A stretch of DNA of 64,000 nucleotides from Styela clava (taxonomy: Eukaryota > Chordata > Ascidiacea > Stolidobranchia > Styelidae): contig NC_135261.1 in assembly GCF_964204865.1 (NCBI RefSeq), forward strand, positions 8,866,001-8,930,000, read 5' to 3'. Below, one piece after another: positions 12,773 to 22,707 of this stretch. How positions within the stretch are numbered: the first letter of the stretch is position 1; every line of letters starts with the position of its first letter. The notes beneath the pieces were generated by a model, which was not told the DNA's origin, ran no database searches, and saw only the letters and a program-made list of their open reading frames with translations. The translations under genes were made by a program, and so were the position numbers.

Positions 12773-13865
12773 TTTGAATATTTTTCGAAAATAATGGTGA
12801 CTAGCTGACAAATGAAAATGCTCGCTCTGATATAAGGATGTACTTGGTATTCTGAGTGTCCATTATGTGTTATACTGTTCAAAACGACAAGTAAAAACAA
12901 CTGGCTCTTAGAAGTCATTACATTAACAATTCTTGCGATATCAGTTACGGCACATAGTTGAAGAGTGAATATTATTTACATTCTGGATTATCTGTCCCAT
13001 GTTGCGTAAAAATTCTCTTGAAATTACTGTTTCTTTTTTAATAAATCCTCAATTGTTCGTGATTATTGATCGGCTCAATTCACTTTCACCAAATGTTAAA
13101 TTCGACAGATTTCCGAGATGTTATTAATTTTTAATTTGCCGTGAAATGTTCATTACGATTACAATTTAACTACTCTTTTGAGAGTTACCCGTGCGCTCGT
13201 ACATATGCATGCAAAAATAAAAAGAGAAAATTTGTTTATTTCCGAAACTGAAGTGGGTTGAAAGCTGTCGCGAACAAGCGAAATTGTGTGAACCAAATTG
13301 CATTTACAGAGTTTTATAGAAAAAGCGAAGGATAGGGGAATTAACATCTCGCGGCGTAAAAATGATACATATGTATATATTATATATATGAATTGACGAA
13401 GATCATTTTAATATAGAAATAATACCGTGCATTTACAACATTTGCACTTATCTCCTATTTGAAATTATACAAATGGATAAGTTGGTGTCAATATGATAAT
13501 ATATGAGTTTGAATATGCTACCGCTTTGTAAGGACATAACAAACAACCTCATCTATTCAGACTGCAAATAGACCACAGCTCTGTTATAATTTGCAACCTT
13601 ATGCGCAGCTGGTGGAAAAGATTGTAAACAGCTATCAGTTACGTGTACAACTATTAGGCCTTAGCTTAAAATTCGAAAAAATTAAACTATAAAAGTGAAC
13701 ACATTTATTATTAGTAAATATAAAGAATATGAAAATATTTCATATTTGCTCCAATAGTGAACTCCCTTGACTTCTCAGTTAGAATTCAACAACTTGGAGT
13801 GGATAGTTTGCGTATATGTCTGGTGAACTGCAAATCGACTAGAAGTTCCAGTATATTATCATGCA
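12773..13865. other. spacer between TPST and the LRRC8-like gene, no gene
   Basis: Contains the 5' flank of TPST and the 3' flank of the LRRC8-like gene, both transcribed leftward. Nothing else recognised. Small TA-rich microsatellite near 13370-13390. Confidence 0.5.
13704..13709 (-). terminator. candidate polyadenylation signal of the LRRC8-like gene
   Basis: AATAAA on the minus strand, about 160 bases past the stop codon at 13866. Confidence 0.45.
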
Positions 13866-15587
13866 TCATTCACGATCACTTTGCATTTTTAACTCTTTCC
13901 CAGGGGGGTTCACTACTCCAGAAAATTTCCAGTCCGGATTTTGACTCTCTTGTATCATATTTATGAGAGAATCTCTCAAGACATCAGAGAAAGTCGGGTC
14001 ATCTTTAAATTGGGAGTTAACAAATTCAATTGCCGAAACGCTACCTTTCTCTGTAAATACTGGTTTTTCGTCTGTTGACTTTGTACATGCGAGTATGTGC
14101 TTTGCAGCTGTACACGAAAATTCACCATATTTTGTTTCCTTATGAAGTGCGAAATATAAAATTGAACATCCCGATTTACGCTCTTCCTCTATTTCGTCAA
14201 GTTTAAAATCGTAAACACCGCAATCCAATTTGTGCAATCGCGGCGTGTCCTTGGTCGGGTCTTCTGCAGCATTGAGTATTGCTACAAAAAGTTGCCAGTA
14301 CTTTTTTTCGGCCGCTGCTTTAGCAAATTCTTTAGCGTCATTATCCCATTCTGAAAACTTGAAGTGCAATAAAGCTTCATAAATGTCGTTATATCGCCAT
14401 CCTCTTTTTCTATCTTCAAATATTTTAAACAGCTTTGATAGAACTTTATTTCCACCCTGTCGATGCATCATTGCAAACATTTCAATGAAGATATGATCCG
14501 GGGTTAAAACAGATGTATAATGGTATTTTCTACCTTGAAAATTTGGAAGTAAATCATTTTCCTCTTTCTGGGTAACAACGTGAGTGACAGCATTGCTGAT
14601 AGATCTCAACATTGTGTTCAAAGCTTCTTCAGAGAAAATAAAAGTTACTAATTCGTCGAAGCTTTCTGAATCAACAGGTTGAGCGTTTATCCAGAACAAT
14701 TTCATAAAACTGGCAAATTCCTTAGCTCTAATCAGATTGTTTGAAAATATAGCATTATCTTCCTTGTCGTTTTTTCTTTTTCTTAGTTTAAAAGACCCAA
14801 ATGTTAAAGCAAGTATTTGACCTATGAGAGTGAGAGCACATAAAATCAAGAATGGAAATATGAACCTTGAATAGTTATATGAACAGAAGAAATCCGTATA
14901 CCCATCTAACGACAACACCAATTCTTGCGTCACATCGTTCCCCAACGTACAATGAAAATAGGGCTTGTCAACCAGCGTACCTGTGAAACCAGCAATTACA
15001 ACTGACGCCGCCGTTACAATCAAGGTCATGATAATAACAATTGTGTTTCGTATTCTATAATGTGACCTGATTTCGTTCTTATGATTCCAGAGTAATAAAC
15101 AAGCCTTTCGTAATTCGAATGCTTCCCCTTGTGACGAAAATACCGGTGTGACAGCCATTAAGTTCAGATGCTGAGAACGAGAATGTAAATTAGTAATAAT
15201 CCGTTCCGCTTTGGAAAAGCTTCTAAAAGAGTCTATCACTTCGGGGTGGTTTAACCAAACGTTTGAAACTACCAAAATAATACTTGAAGATACAAAACTC
15301 ACAACCCCTGCGTAGCTAGTATACCAAGGGATTTGTCCAGAGCAATAACCATTCGTCAGGTCGGTTTGTGGTTCAGTGAAACTACTTCCGGTCGTACCAT
15401 TCTCAAATACTGTAGGCAAACAATTTACAAATAATCCTGGTCCGACAATATACAACATGAATAATGAAGTAGTTATTGTAGTTGCCAGCAAATATCCATG
15501 CAGTGTTTCCCACCATGGTTTCATGTTGTGTGAGCTCAATAAATCTTGTCCCAAAATGTATTCTTTAATTCCATCTTCCGAAGCCAT
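13866..15587 (-). CDS. LRRC8-like (pannexin-fold) channel protein without leucine-rich repeats
   Basis: Single uninterrupted 573-aa frame from an ATG at 15587. The first 330 residues match the LRRC8 pore module. KPWW (23-26) is followed, exactly 29 residues on, by CLP (56-58), as in LRRC8A. TM1 is about 30-52, TM2 about 90-112 ending in SNVW (LRRC8 has SNFW), TM3 about 181-202 and TM4 about 242-264. Extracellular cysteines C56, C82, C213 and C235 correspond to the two inter-loop disulfides of LRRC8; the third pair is absent. N63 and N238 are glycosylation sequons. Residues 287-330 still resemble the LRRC8 segment after TM4. No leucine-rich repeat follows. Instead there is a helical region of about 240 residues whose segments near 417-440 and 472-525 look weakly ankyrin-like (inference). 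Volume-regulated anion or small-molecule transport is a family expectation, not shown here. Confidence 0.82.
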   Translation of the reverse strand: MASEDGIKEYILGQDLLSSHNMKPWWETLHGYLLATTITTSLFMLYIVGPGLFVNCLPTVFENGTTGSSFTEPQTDLTNGYCSGQIPWYTSYAGVVSFVSSSIILVVSNVWLNHPEVIDSFRSFSKAERIITNLHSRSQHLNLMAVTPVFSSQGEAFELRKACLLLWNHKNEIRSHYRIRNTIVIIMTLIVTAASVVIAGFTGTLVDKPYFHCTLGNDVTQELVLSLDGYTDFFCSYNYSRFIFPFLILCALTLIGQILALTFGSFKLRKRKNDKEDNAIFSNNLIRAKEFASFMKLFWINAQPVDSESFDELVTFIFSEEALNTMLRSISNAVTHVVTQKEENDLLPNFQGRKYHYTSVLTPDHIFIEMFAMMHRQGGNKVLSKLFKIFEDRKRGWRYNDIYEALLHFKFSEWDNDAKEFAKAAAEKKYWQLFVAILNAAEDPTKDTPRLHKLDCGVYDFKLDEIEEERKSGCSILYFALHKETKYGEFSCTAAKHILACTKSTDEKPVFTEKGSVSAIEFVNSQFKDDPTFSDVLRDSLINMIQESQNPDWKFSGVVNPPGKELKMQSDRE

Positions 15588-15621
15588 ATTTTATTAGAAA
15601 TTTTCTTAACTTCGAACTTAA

Positions 15622-15629
15622 TTTATATA
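15622..15629 (-). promoter_or_regulatory. possible TATA box of the LRRC8-like gene
   Basis: TATATAAA on the minus strand begins about 40 bases before the ATG, which would put initiation only some ten bases before the start codon. In such AT-rich DNA this can be chance. Confidence 0.3.
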
Positions 15630-16625
15630 TAGGATTAATAAATTTTTGTCCAAATACTGATAAGCTTTGTATAAACAGTTAATATATACATTAAACCAAC
15701 ATTCAGTATTAACCCTGAAGAATGTCCACTCTAAATCTGGCAACTACCTATCAAACTTCTGCTATCCAGTATATCAACGTGTATTTAAAAACTAGGCCAA
15801 AGTCACGTTAACAAGGCATTTGTCTACATACAATTATATATGAGCAAACTTTATGATACACAAGAAAGATAAAAACTTCCGTACAATGTCTTCGCGTTTT
15901 AAACAGCCCACGAAACATCGACTGTATATTTCTGATCCTATGATAATATATATAATCGGTTTATAGATCATAATTTACCACAGCCGACATATACTGTATC
16001 ACAAAACTTGCGTAATTCCATACTACATGACTTTCAGCACAAAAGTGTGTTTTGGCGAAGCGTTTGTCCGAGATGCTCGAATCGTACTGCGATTCAGTCT
16101 AAGTAATTTATGATTTCGAACAATTCTTTTTTGTGATTTCACATTTCTAAGTAAATATTGATTCCTTCAAAACGTCGCATAAACGATTCGGGATATTTTT
16201 ATTGAGTAGAGCCGTTCGTCGTAAAATAAGGGTTTGCTCAGTAGTCAAATAAATAGCAATGGTACGTTCGGACCAAGTTATCGCTCGCTAGATGACTGGA
16301 ATCAAGATACCAAAGTAAACAAGCAGGATTACGCTACATTATGTAAAACATATTCGTGGAGAGATAGCGTCAGGGGGGTCTGTTATTTAGACCATGTTTG
16401 ATACAATGCTATAATTTTCCAGAGAAACAAGTCAGCAATGTTCAAATACATTGTACAGTAACAACTTTTTCCACCAAATCTCATCGAAGTTTTTGTCTCA
16501 GTGAGCTGATAAACGGAAGGTATTTATACTTCAAGTTGTCTCTTTGAAAACATACATTGGAAGTTGGTAATTTTGTGATTAGAATACACTGACTTTCCAG
16601 TATCAGAATATATTAGGACGGTTTT

Positions 16626-16786
16626 CGTACATTTGAACCCACGTACAATTGAACCCACGACAAGTGCACCTGGGTATATTGCACCTAAGGAATTGTTTTT
16701 TTTGTTTTGCGGATATTTGAACCCATGGGTTTTAGCACCCGCATATAGATTGAACTCGCGGATATACACATGGGTTCAAATGTACG
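16626..16786. repeat. short inverted-repeat element with repeated GAACCCA motifs
   Basis: The left end CGTACATTTGAACCCA is matched by its complement at the right end (one base differs). Further GAACCCA/GGGTTCA and GCACC copies lie in both orientations inside. Non-coding, about 160 bp, and likely a MITE. The flanks share TATTAG, which is not enough for a firm target duplication. Confidence 0.55.
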
Positions 16787-16810
16787 GTCACCTATTAGAA
16801 CATGACAGTT

Positions 16811-16837
16811 TAATGAACGTACAGAGTACGTTCATTA
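16811..16837. repeat. perfect 12-bp hairpin
   Basis: TAATGAACGTAC, a three-base loop AGA, then GTACGTTCATTA. The arms are fully complementary. It lies 25 bp after the preceding inverted-repeat element and in the 5' flank of the decayed TPST copy. Confidence 0.75.
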
Positions 16838-18179
16838 GTTCACTGAGACTACGTAGTTTTGGAATATGGAACACCTAGTCTGATATATGCATTACCAAAG
16901 TGACAAACGAAATATTTCATCACCAATTCCCCGAAAATAAAATGCATTGGTAGCTGTATCGGGGTACCGTGACGATATGGAAACTCTCATAGCTTTTACG
17001 GGTCCTGTGACGATGATGTTCATCATGATCTCATCGAGCTCACAGAAATATACGAAATAAATAAAAGTAATAAGTAATAGCTAGAGGAAAATTCAATCTT
17101 TAACCACTGAAAATTCCAAAGCAATTGTTTGTTCCTGCAGTTGAAGAAAAAAGCGATTTTGGTCATAACGATAGGATTCCATAATGATGAACAACAACGT
17201 CATAATAACAAAACGATCCATACGTTCACTATGTATCCAATAAGAAAGCAATGCTCAAATATATCGACAAGATACAATTACTAATTTCAGTATCGATAGC
17301 ATATACGACTCGTGACTATGCGCAAACGTGGCTAAGAAACGAGTTTGCAATGTTTCCGAGAAGTAAAATGAAAAAGATATATTGGAGCTCAGAGGAATTT
17401 TGGGGCAAAATATAAAAGAAATCGACTGCCGGCAACTACTTCCAATTTAAGGTGCTGCGGGTAATATTGTTTCCACCAGTACCAAAGAATGAGCAACTTT
17501 AAAAAAAATGCAAAGCGAGCGACAACACGTCCAAGCAGATGAATAATAGGTAATTTGTTTTGTGTTGAAGACCTGAACGCGATAAACTATATATATGTCC
17601 ACTGTTTATAACATACTTTCGATTGCTGTTGCTATGCTTACGGTATCGATCTTCGTTCAAGTGGTTCAGCGAAAGCATCAAAAAACTCTGTACTATCGTG
17701 CTGGGCTATCTTATGCTCAACATGATGTCACCAAAACAGATAGTTAAGTTGATATTGAGTTTAGTCTTTTTAAGTATCGTCGCATGCTCCTGCATCATCC
17801 TTTTCAATGAGAATATAAATACAATGACGATAAAAGAATATCCAGAAGAAGAATTGTACATGAAGGTATGATATTATATTATAAAAGAACAGGGGAACTT
17901 AGTTGCGCTTCACGATGGCAAATAATCGTTAAAAACGAGTCGAAGTGTACGCATTGAATCATAATTTTATATTCCAATTCGTGTTTTAGATTCACCCCGA
18001 AAATGAAACCGACCTACCATTGATATTTATAGGAGGAGTGTATCGCAGTGGAACGCCAAGCGAAGGCACGAATAAAATAAAATAAAATGCTAACATATCA
18101 GTGATAAAAATTGATAAAACCGGCCTTAAATTAATCTAACAATAACTAAACTATTATAATGTACCGTCAGTTGGACAGT

Positions 18180-18869
18180 CAGGGCTGCGATAGCTCAAAT
18201 TCAAAATGTTGATTTTCGGGCCGGTATGGTAATTTTCAAAACCCCTAATCTTGGACGCATGTATGCACTGTTGTATACCGTTATTCAGCTATTGGGCCTG
18301 ACATCGTTTATGACATAACATTACAATTGATCTGTTCATTTCTCGCAACGCCTGTCTCTTTCGGAAGTGCATCTGCACACTGTTTTAGGGGTTATACGAG
18401 AACTAGATGCTACTTTGCATTTTATTAGTTTCTCGCCTACAATGCCGCTGAGAAAACAAAATCTTTCAGACTTGAAATAAAAATCTAGAAATCTGATATA
18501 ACAATGGGGCAGTGTAAAAGTGCCTTAATGTGGTTGGAAGCTGATCCAAAATTTTAACACTATCAAAGCGGAATTACCTCCAAACACTAGAACCGTAAAA
18601 TAACTTAACGCATCATCCTAAACGTTTTTGGTAATTCATATGCGTTTTTTTCGTACTCTAATATGATAAAACCGAGTGCCATAAAAAGTCCCTGATAGAA
18701 GTGCTGCATAAGTAAAGCCCAAAACTACACCAACACCAGCTTATAAGATTGGTTTCAGAAGTTTCTTATAGATACAAACGTGAATTAAATATCTGTGACC
18801 CACTCTCTTCTGTTCCGCGATAAAATTATAATTTTTGACCCATTCATTGAAAAAGGTTTGCCATCCCTG
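18180..18869. mobile_element. possible hAT-type remnant in intron 2 of the decayed TPST
   Basis: The right edge ends GGTTTGCCATCCCTG, the complement of a hAT-like terminus CAGGGATGGCAAACC. CAGGGCTGCGATAG at 18180 is a weak left-end partner. Flanks TGGACAGT and TAGACAGT are similar but offset by three bases from the expected junction, so the limits are uncertain. Confidence 0.3.
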
Positions 18870-18943
18870 GCCTAGACAGTGCTCATGCATGTTCTTTTTG
18901 GAAGAATTTCATGCCAAACTGCTTATAAGCTCGAACAAAATAA

Positions 18944-19162
18944 GATGCTTCAGAAGTATGTGAACCAATATGGAGGGAATTAATTTTGTTCGCCTACTTT
19001 TTTTCATCAAGTTGTGTAAATAGACCGAAGTCTATGGGCAGGGGGTATATTCACTTGGCTAACACAGACAGTCCCCGAACTCGTAATAGAACTAAAATAG
19101 GGGAAAGTTGAAATGAAATTATGGCCTAACCTTAACCTGGTACACATCATACGGAAATATCC
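18944..19162. mobile_element. palindromic MITE (GGTACTCC family), copy 3, variant form
   Basis: Shares GAAGTATGTGAACCAATATG, the central CCGAACTCGTAATAGAACTA and the terminal CCTAACCTTAACCTGGTACA with the other copies. Its left interior is the variant beginning GGAGGGAATTAATTTTGTTC, which it shares with the copy at 35304-35510. It lies in intron 2 of the decayed TPST copy. Ends approximate; flanking AAATAAGA and AAAAAAGA may be a degenerate target duplication. Confidence 0.65.
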
Positions 19163-19568
19163 AAAAAAGATCTGTGTGATGCACTCTGTACATCGAAGTT
19201 AGGTAAAAACACGAAAACATTATCAAATAATTTTAATGGGACTTCAGACTTATCTTTTACGAATGGCAAAAAATGAAGCCCAAACTCTTGAATGCGAAAC
19301 TTGGTTCAAATAGTTAGTTTCAAATATTTGTGATGCTAATTAGACGAGAGCAGTTCTTTATAATATTAAGAAGCTGTCCAATCTGCTTTCACCAAACTGC
19401 ATTGATGAAAATCTTATGTGTGTCGAACAATTTTTGCAATGAGCAAACTTAACGACGAGGCAACAGGCCGGGGCTCACAGGAAACCCCACAACATTTGAA
19501 ATTTAACGCTGAAATTCCAAACTTCTTTTATTTTTAAACCTCCCAAACAACATACAATTAGAATAGAT

Positions 19569-19993
19569 CAGGGGTCGGCAAACTTTTTTCGTTCGCATGC
19601 CAAAATTAAAGCAAGTTTCAAGTCATTGGCGGGCGCACATATTTTTAGAAAGTTAAAAACCGAGGGAATGGCCAATGAATCAGATTTTTTCACACAGATT
19701 TCAGTTAAATTTCAAGCAACGCGCGAAGACTGATTATTTGAATATTTTATCCGCCATCAAACCATTTGTCTAATTATAATCAATTTATAGGCTCATTACA
19801 CGAGTGATTGTGAATTATTATATACTTGTTAGGTTATAATATAATTTAGAGTCTCAAAATAAATTCTGTTACGTAAAGAATATAATCGTCATTACAATTG
19901 TTTTGTTAATATAATTCAGTGCAGCGTTGCGGGCCGGATTATATTGTTCCGCGGTCCGGATCTGGCCCGCGGGCAGTAGTTTACCGACCCCTG
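19569..19993. mobile_element. non-autonomous hAT transposon, family 1 copy B
   Basis: Starts CAGGGGTCGGCAAACT and ends AGTTTACCGACCCCTG, flanked by GAATAGAT (19561-19568) and GAATAGGT (19994-20001), an 8-bp target duplication with one mismatch. Internal blocks such as AGGTTATAATATAATTTAGA are the reverse complement of those in 1580-2099, so the copy lies in the opposite orientation. It sits 76 bp before exon 3 of the decayed TPST. No transposase. Confidence 0.88.
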
Positions 19994-21586
19994 GAATAGG
20001 TTCACATAAAATCGTTACCTCCAATATAAATTATATAATTTTATATATAAATAGTATTCCATTGTACAGACCGAAAGATAATATTAAAACATTACAAGAG
20101 GCTGGAGTTTACCCTGAAGCGTTGGATATAGCAATGGCAAAGTTTATTCTCGAAATAATTAAAGGACACGGGCCTTCAGCAGTCTATTATTGCAATAAAG
20201 AGCCGGTAGTGCTTCAATACATGAAGTAAGTATGGTATTTTCCAGCTGATAGACCACTTTTAGCATATATATATTACACACCTAGGACGCAAGAGAGCTA
20301 TGCTCAAATATATGTACATCAGTACTTGTAAGGCAAGGCCTGGTACACCGAGTTTTCTTAAAGGGTGAATAAAATGTACATTTGGTGTCCAGCAAGCAAA
20401 CCTCGTAATAATTTTAAATGTAGAAACATGTAAACAGCAGTGTCATTACCATTGTTCACTGACGCATGTTTAGTGTTCAATATAAGAATAAATTACTTTG
20501 TAAATTTGAATATATTGGACCATTATATTGGTATTATATTACATAATATATTGGTACCAATAGTTTCACCACCTTACCAGTGCTTTATTCAGGTAATTTT
20601 TTAGACACGAAAATCGGGTCGTCTCTCTCTCTTCGCATAATGGACCTGGGGCCAACGATGGCTATTTTTGAACATATTTTATTATAGATATTAGTTTATT
20701 TAATGTCCATTTTTACGATACTTTCATAATAAAATATATTTTTTGGGTATTTGCATAAGCTATTCCCTCATGCAAAGTTTATATTTATGATTCGAGATGG
20801 TAGAGCGGTGGCTCATTCAATTGTAACAAGAAACATCAAAATTGAAAATCTTGACATAAGTAGCTACAGGTTGACATTCTTTCTATTTTTGTGTCTGTGA
20901 ATAATAATATACATTCACTTTACTGACTTTATAGAGCTATTTATTCATTCGATTTATGTAGATTTAAAAGCAACATAACTCTAACTTAGATCTGCGTATT
21001 TGGTAAATATAATTTAAGTACAAAAACCATATAATATGATAACTTTTTACACAAACTCTCCAAAAACACGATGGGATATTTTGTTAAAAATTGGAACATT
21101 GTTGGGAGCAGTTATTAGTTATTACTATGCTACAACTTTATCGTGGTTTTGAGCCGCTGATGGTCGTTGGAAAATAAAATTTTGAAAAATGAAAATTGAA
21201 TAGTGAAATTACCTAATTTATTTGAATTGAAAATATATGCTTGCCAGTCTACTACGAACAACTGGTATTACAGCCCATCAACACAACGAAACAAATTTTT
21301 AAATTTTTGAATATACCTTGGAGAAAAAATATTTTACATCATGAGAAACATCCAAACAAAACGAGACTTTTCAAGTAAGAAATTTAGCCCGATAATGCAA
21401 CATTTTTGCAGCTGAGTATTTTTTAGGAGAGTATGAATATGTACGATCCTGACTACGAAGGAGTGATTTTGAATAAACAATAAACTCTGAATTTTGATGG
21501 AACCTCAATTCGTGATATATAATAAAAGTGCTCATTTGTGCTATCCCTCACTGCTTTATTTGAAGACACAAGTAAGTAACATAAAT

Positions 21587-21602
21587 GGGGGGGGGGGGGG
21601 GG
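21587..21602 (+). repeat. 16-base guanine run
   Basis: Uninterrupted G tract in the last intron of the decayed TPST copy. In such AT-rich DNA it stands out, and its length may be inexact in an assembly. Confidence 0.85.
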
Positions 21603-22019
21603 ACATATAAGACAGATAGTTGGTGATTATTTTGGTGATGGTTTACTGTTTTTGCAAGATTTTTGGTGGTTTTTCTATGATTGAAGAGCTGTGAATTAGT
21701 CAAATATTAACATGGATTTACACTTTCCATGCTCAAATTTCTTTTTGATTGTATACTCGCCATCATTTGTTTCTCCTTCACAATTAAATTAAAATTATTA
21801 CGCTTCTATTGCAGAAATGAATTTTCTACTAACCAAGTGATGCAGCCATTGCACCTTGATTCTCTCACAAGTTGGTTTGGACATATTCCTCGAGATGTGG
21901 AAAGAGACATGAAACTTATTGCACCTATGTTAAGCGAACTTGGTTATGATCCTGAAGATTCTACTCCAAAGTACGGAGAACCAGAATACTTCAATGTGGC
22001 GGACTCGACTTGTACTTGA

Positions 22020-22699
22020 CGAAAATTCAATGACTTAATTGTTTTTTTCGCGCAAATTCTTATTTAAACAGTAAACATAAAGTAACAAATTGAAGACTAC
22101 CCGGAAACGTGGATTGTATATACTTGAGACCGGTAGACCATACTAGTACCGAAGCTTTTTAACATGAGTCAACAGCGATCAGAAACCGATGTAGGTATCC
22201 ACCAGAGCGTACTTGTTTATTAAGCCCAAGCTCTGCCCACATAGGGTTTACGGAAGGTAAATACTATTTTCGACTGAGGTTACACTCCCAAGAAGACGCT
22301 TACCATCGGACCGATATACTTTAATCTTCGTTGCATAAAATGTTGTGATGCTTGCGGCTGAATATTAGAAGGTACAATACCAGTTTGAGCGTACTGAGTT
22401 ATGTGTTTGCGTTACTTGGAAAGCAAGTAAACTCACATGGCCACACGAATATTCGAAGCCATATTGCATCATACTAATATAGCTACTTGTAGTACACAAA
22501 CATGTATATGAATATTAAACAAATACAGATATCACCAATGAGTAAAACAAAGCTAAAAATTATCTCTGCCGGCACTTTGAAACCCGACAACGTAACACCT
22601 CACAATTGAAGGATCTTGACGCATGATAGAGACGTGAAAGATGTAAAGTAGACGTCGGGAAAATATTTCCAAGGAAAGCACCTCAACAGTAATTGAGAT
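22020..22699. other. no gene recognised
   Basis: Downstream flank of the decayed TPST copy. No coding exon, RNA gene or repeat terminus recognised before the hAT element. Confidence 0.5.
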
Positions 22700-22707
22700 A
22701 CCTAACC

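Larger units (their letters stand above)
15588..17712. other. divergent spacer, repeats only
   Basis: Separates the leftward LRRC8-like gene from the rightward decayed TPST copy, so it includes both 5' flanks. It contains one small inverted-repeat element and a perfect hairpin (listed separately), but no coding exon I can support. Confidence 0.5.
17713..22019 (+). pseudogene. decaying second TPST copy
   Basis: Exon remnants correspond one to one with the intact TPST at 9383-12772, in the same phases. 17713-17865: anchor exon (51 codons). 17990-18085: start of exon 2. 20070-20225: exon 3 (156 nt, same length as the intact copy). 20747-20869: exon 4 (123 nt, same length). 21238-21374: 3' half of exon 5. 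21815-22019: exon 6 with stop. Defects: exon 2 reads GGVYRSGT and then runs into unrelated sequence and a stop, losing the region with the catalytic glutamate. The base pair before exon 4 is GG instead of AG. The first half of exon 5 is scrambled with stops. YCNKEP, RDGRAVAHS and HIPRDVERDM remain readable. The conserved third to sixth exons suggest recent decay or a reduced protein; transcription is unknown. Confidence 0.8.
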
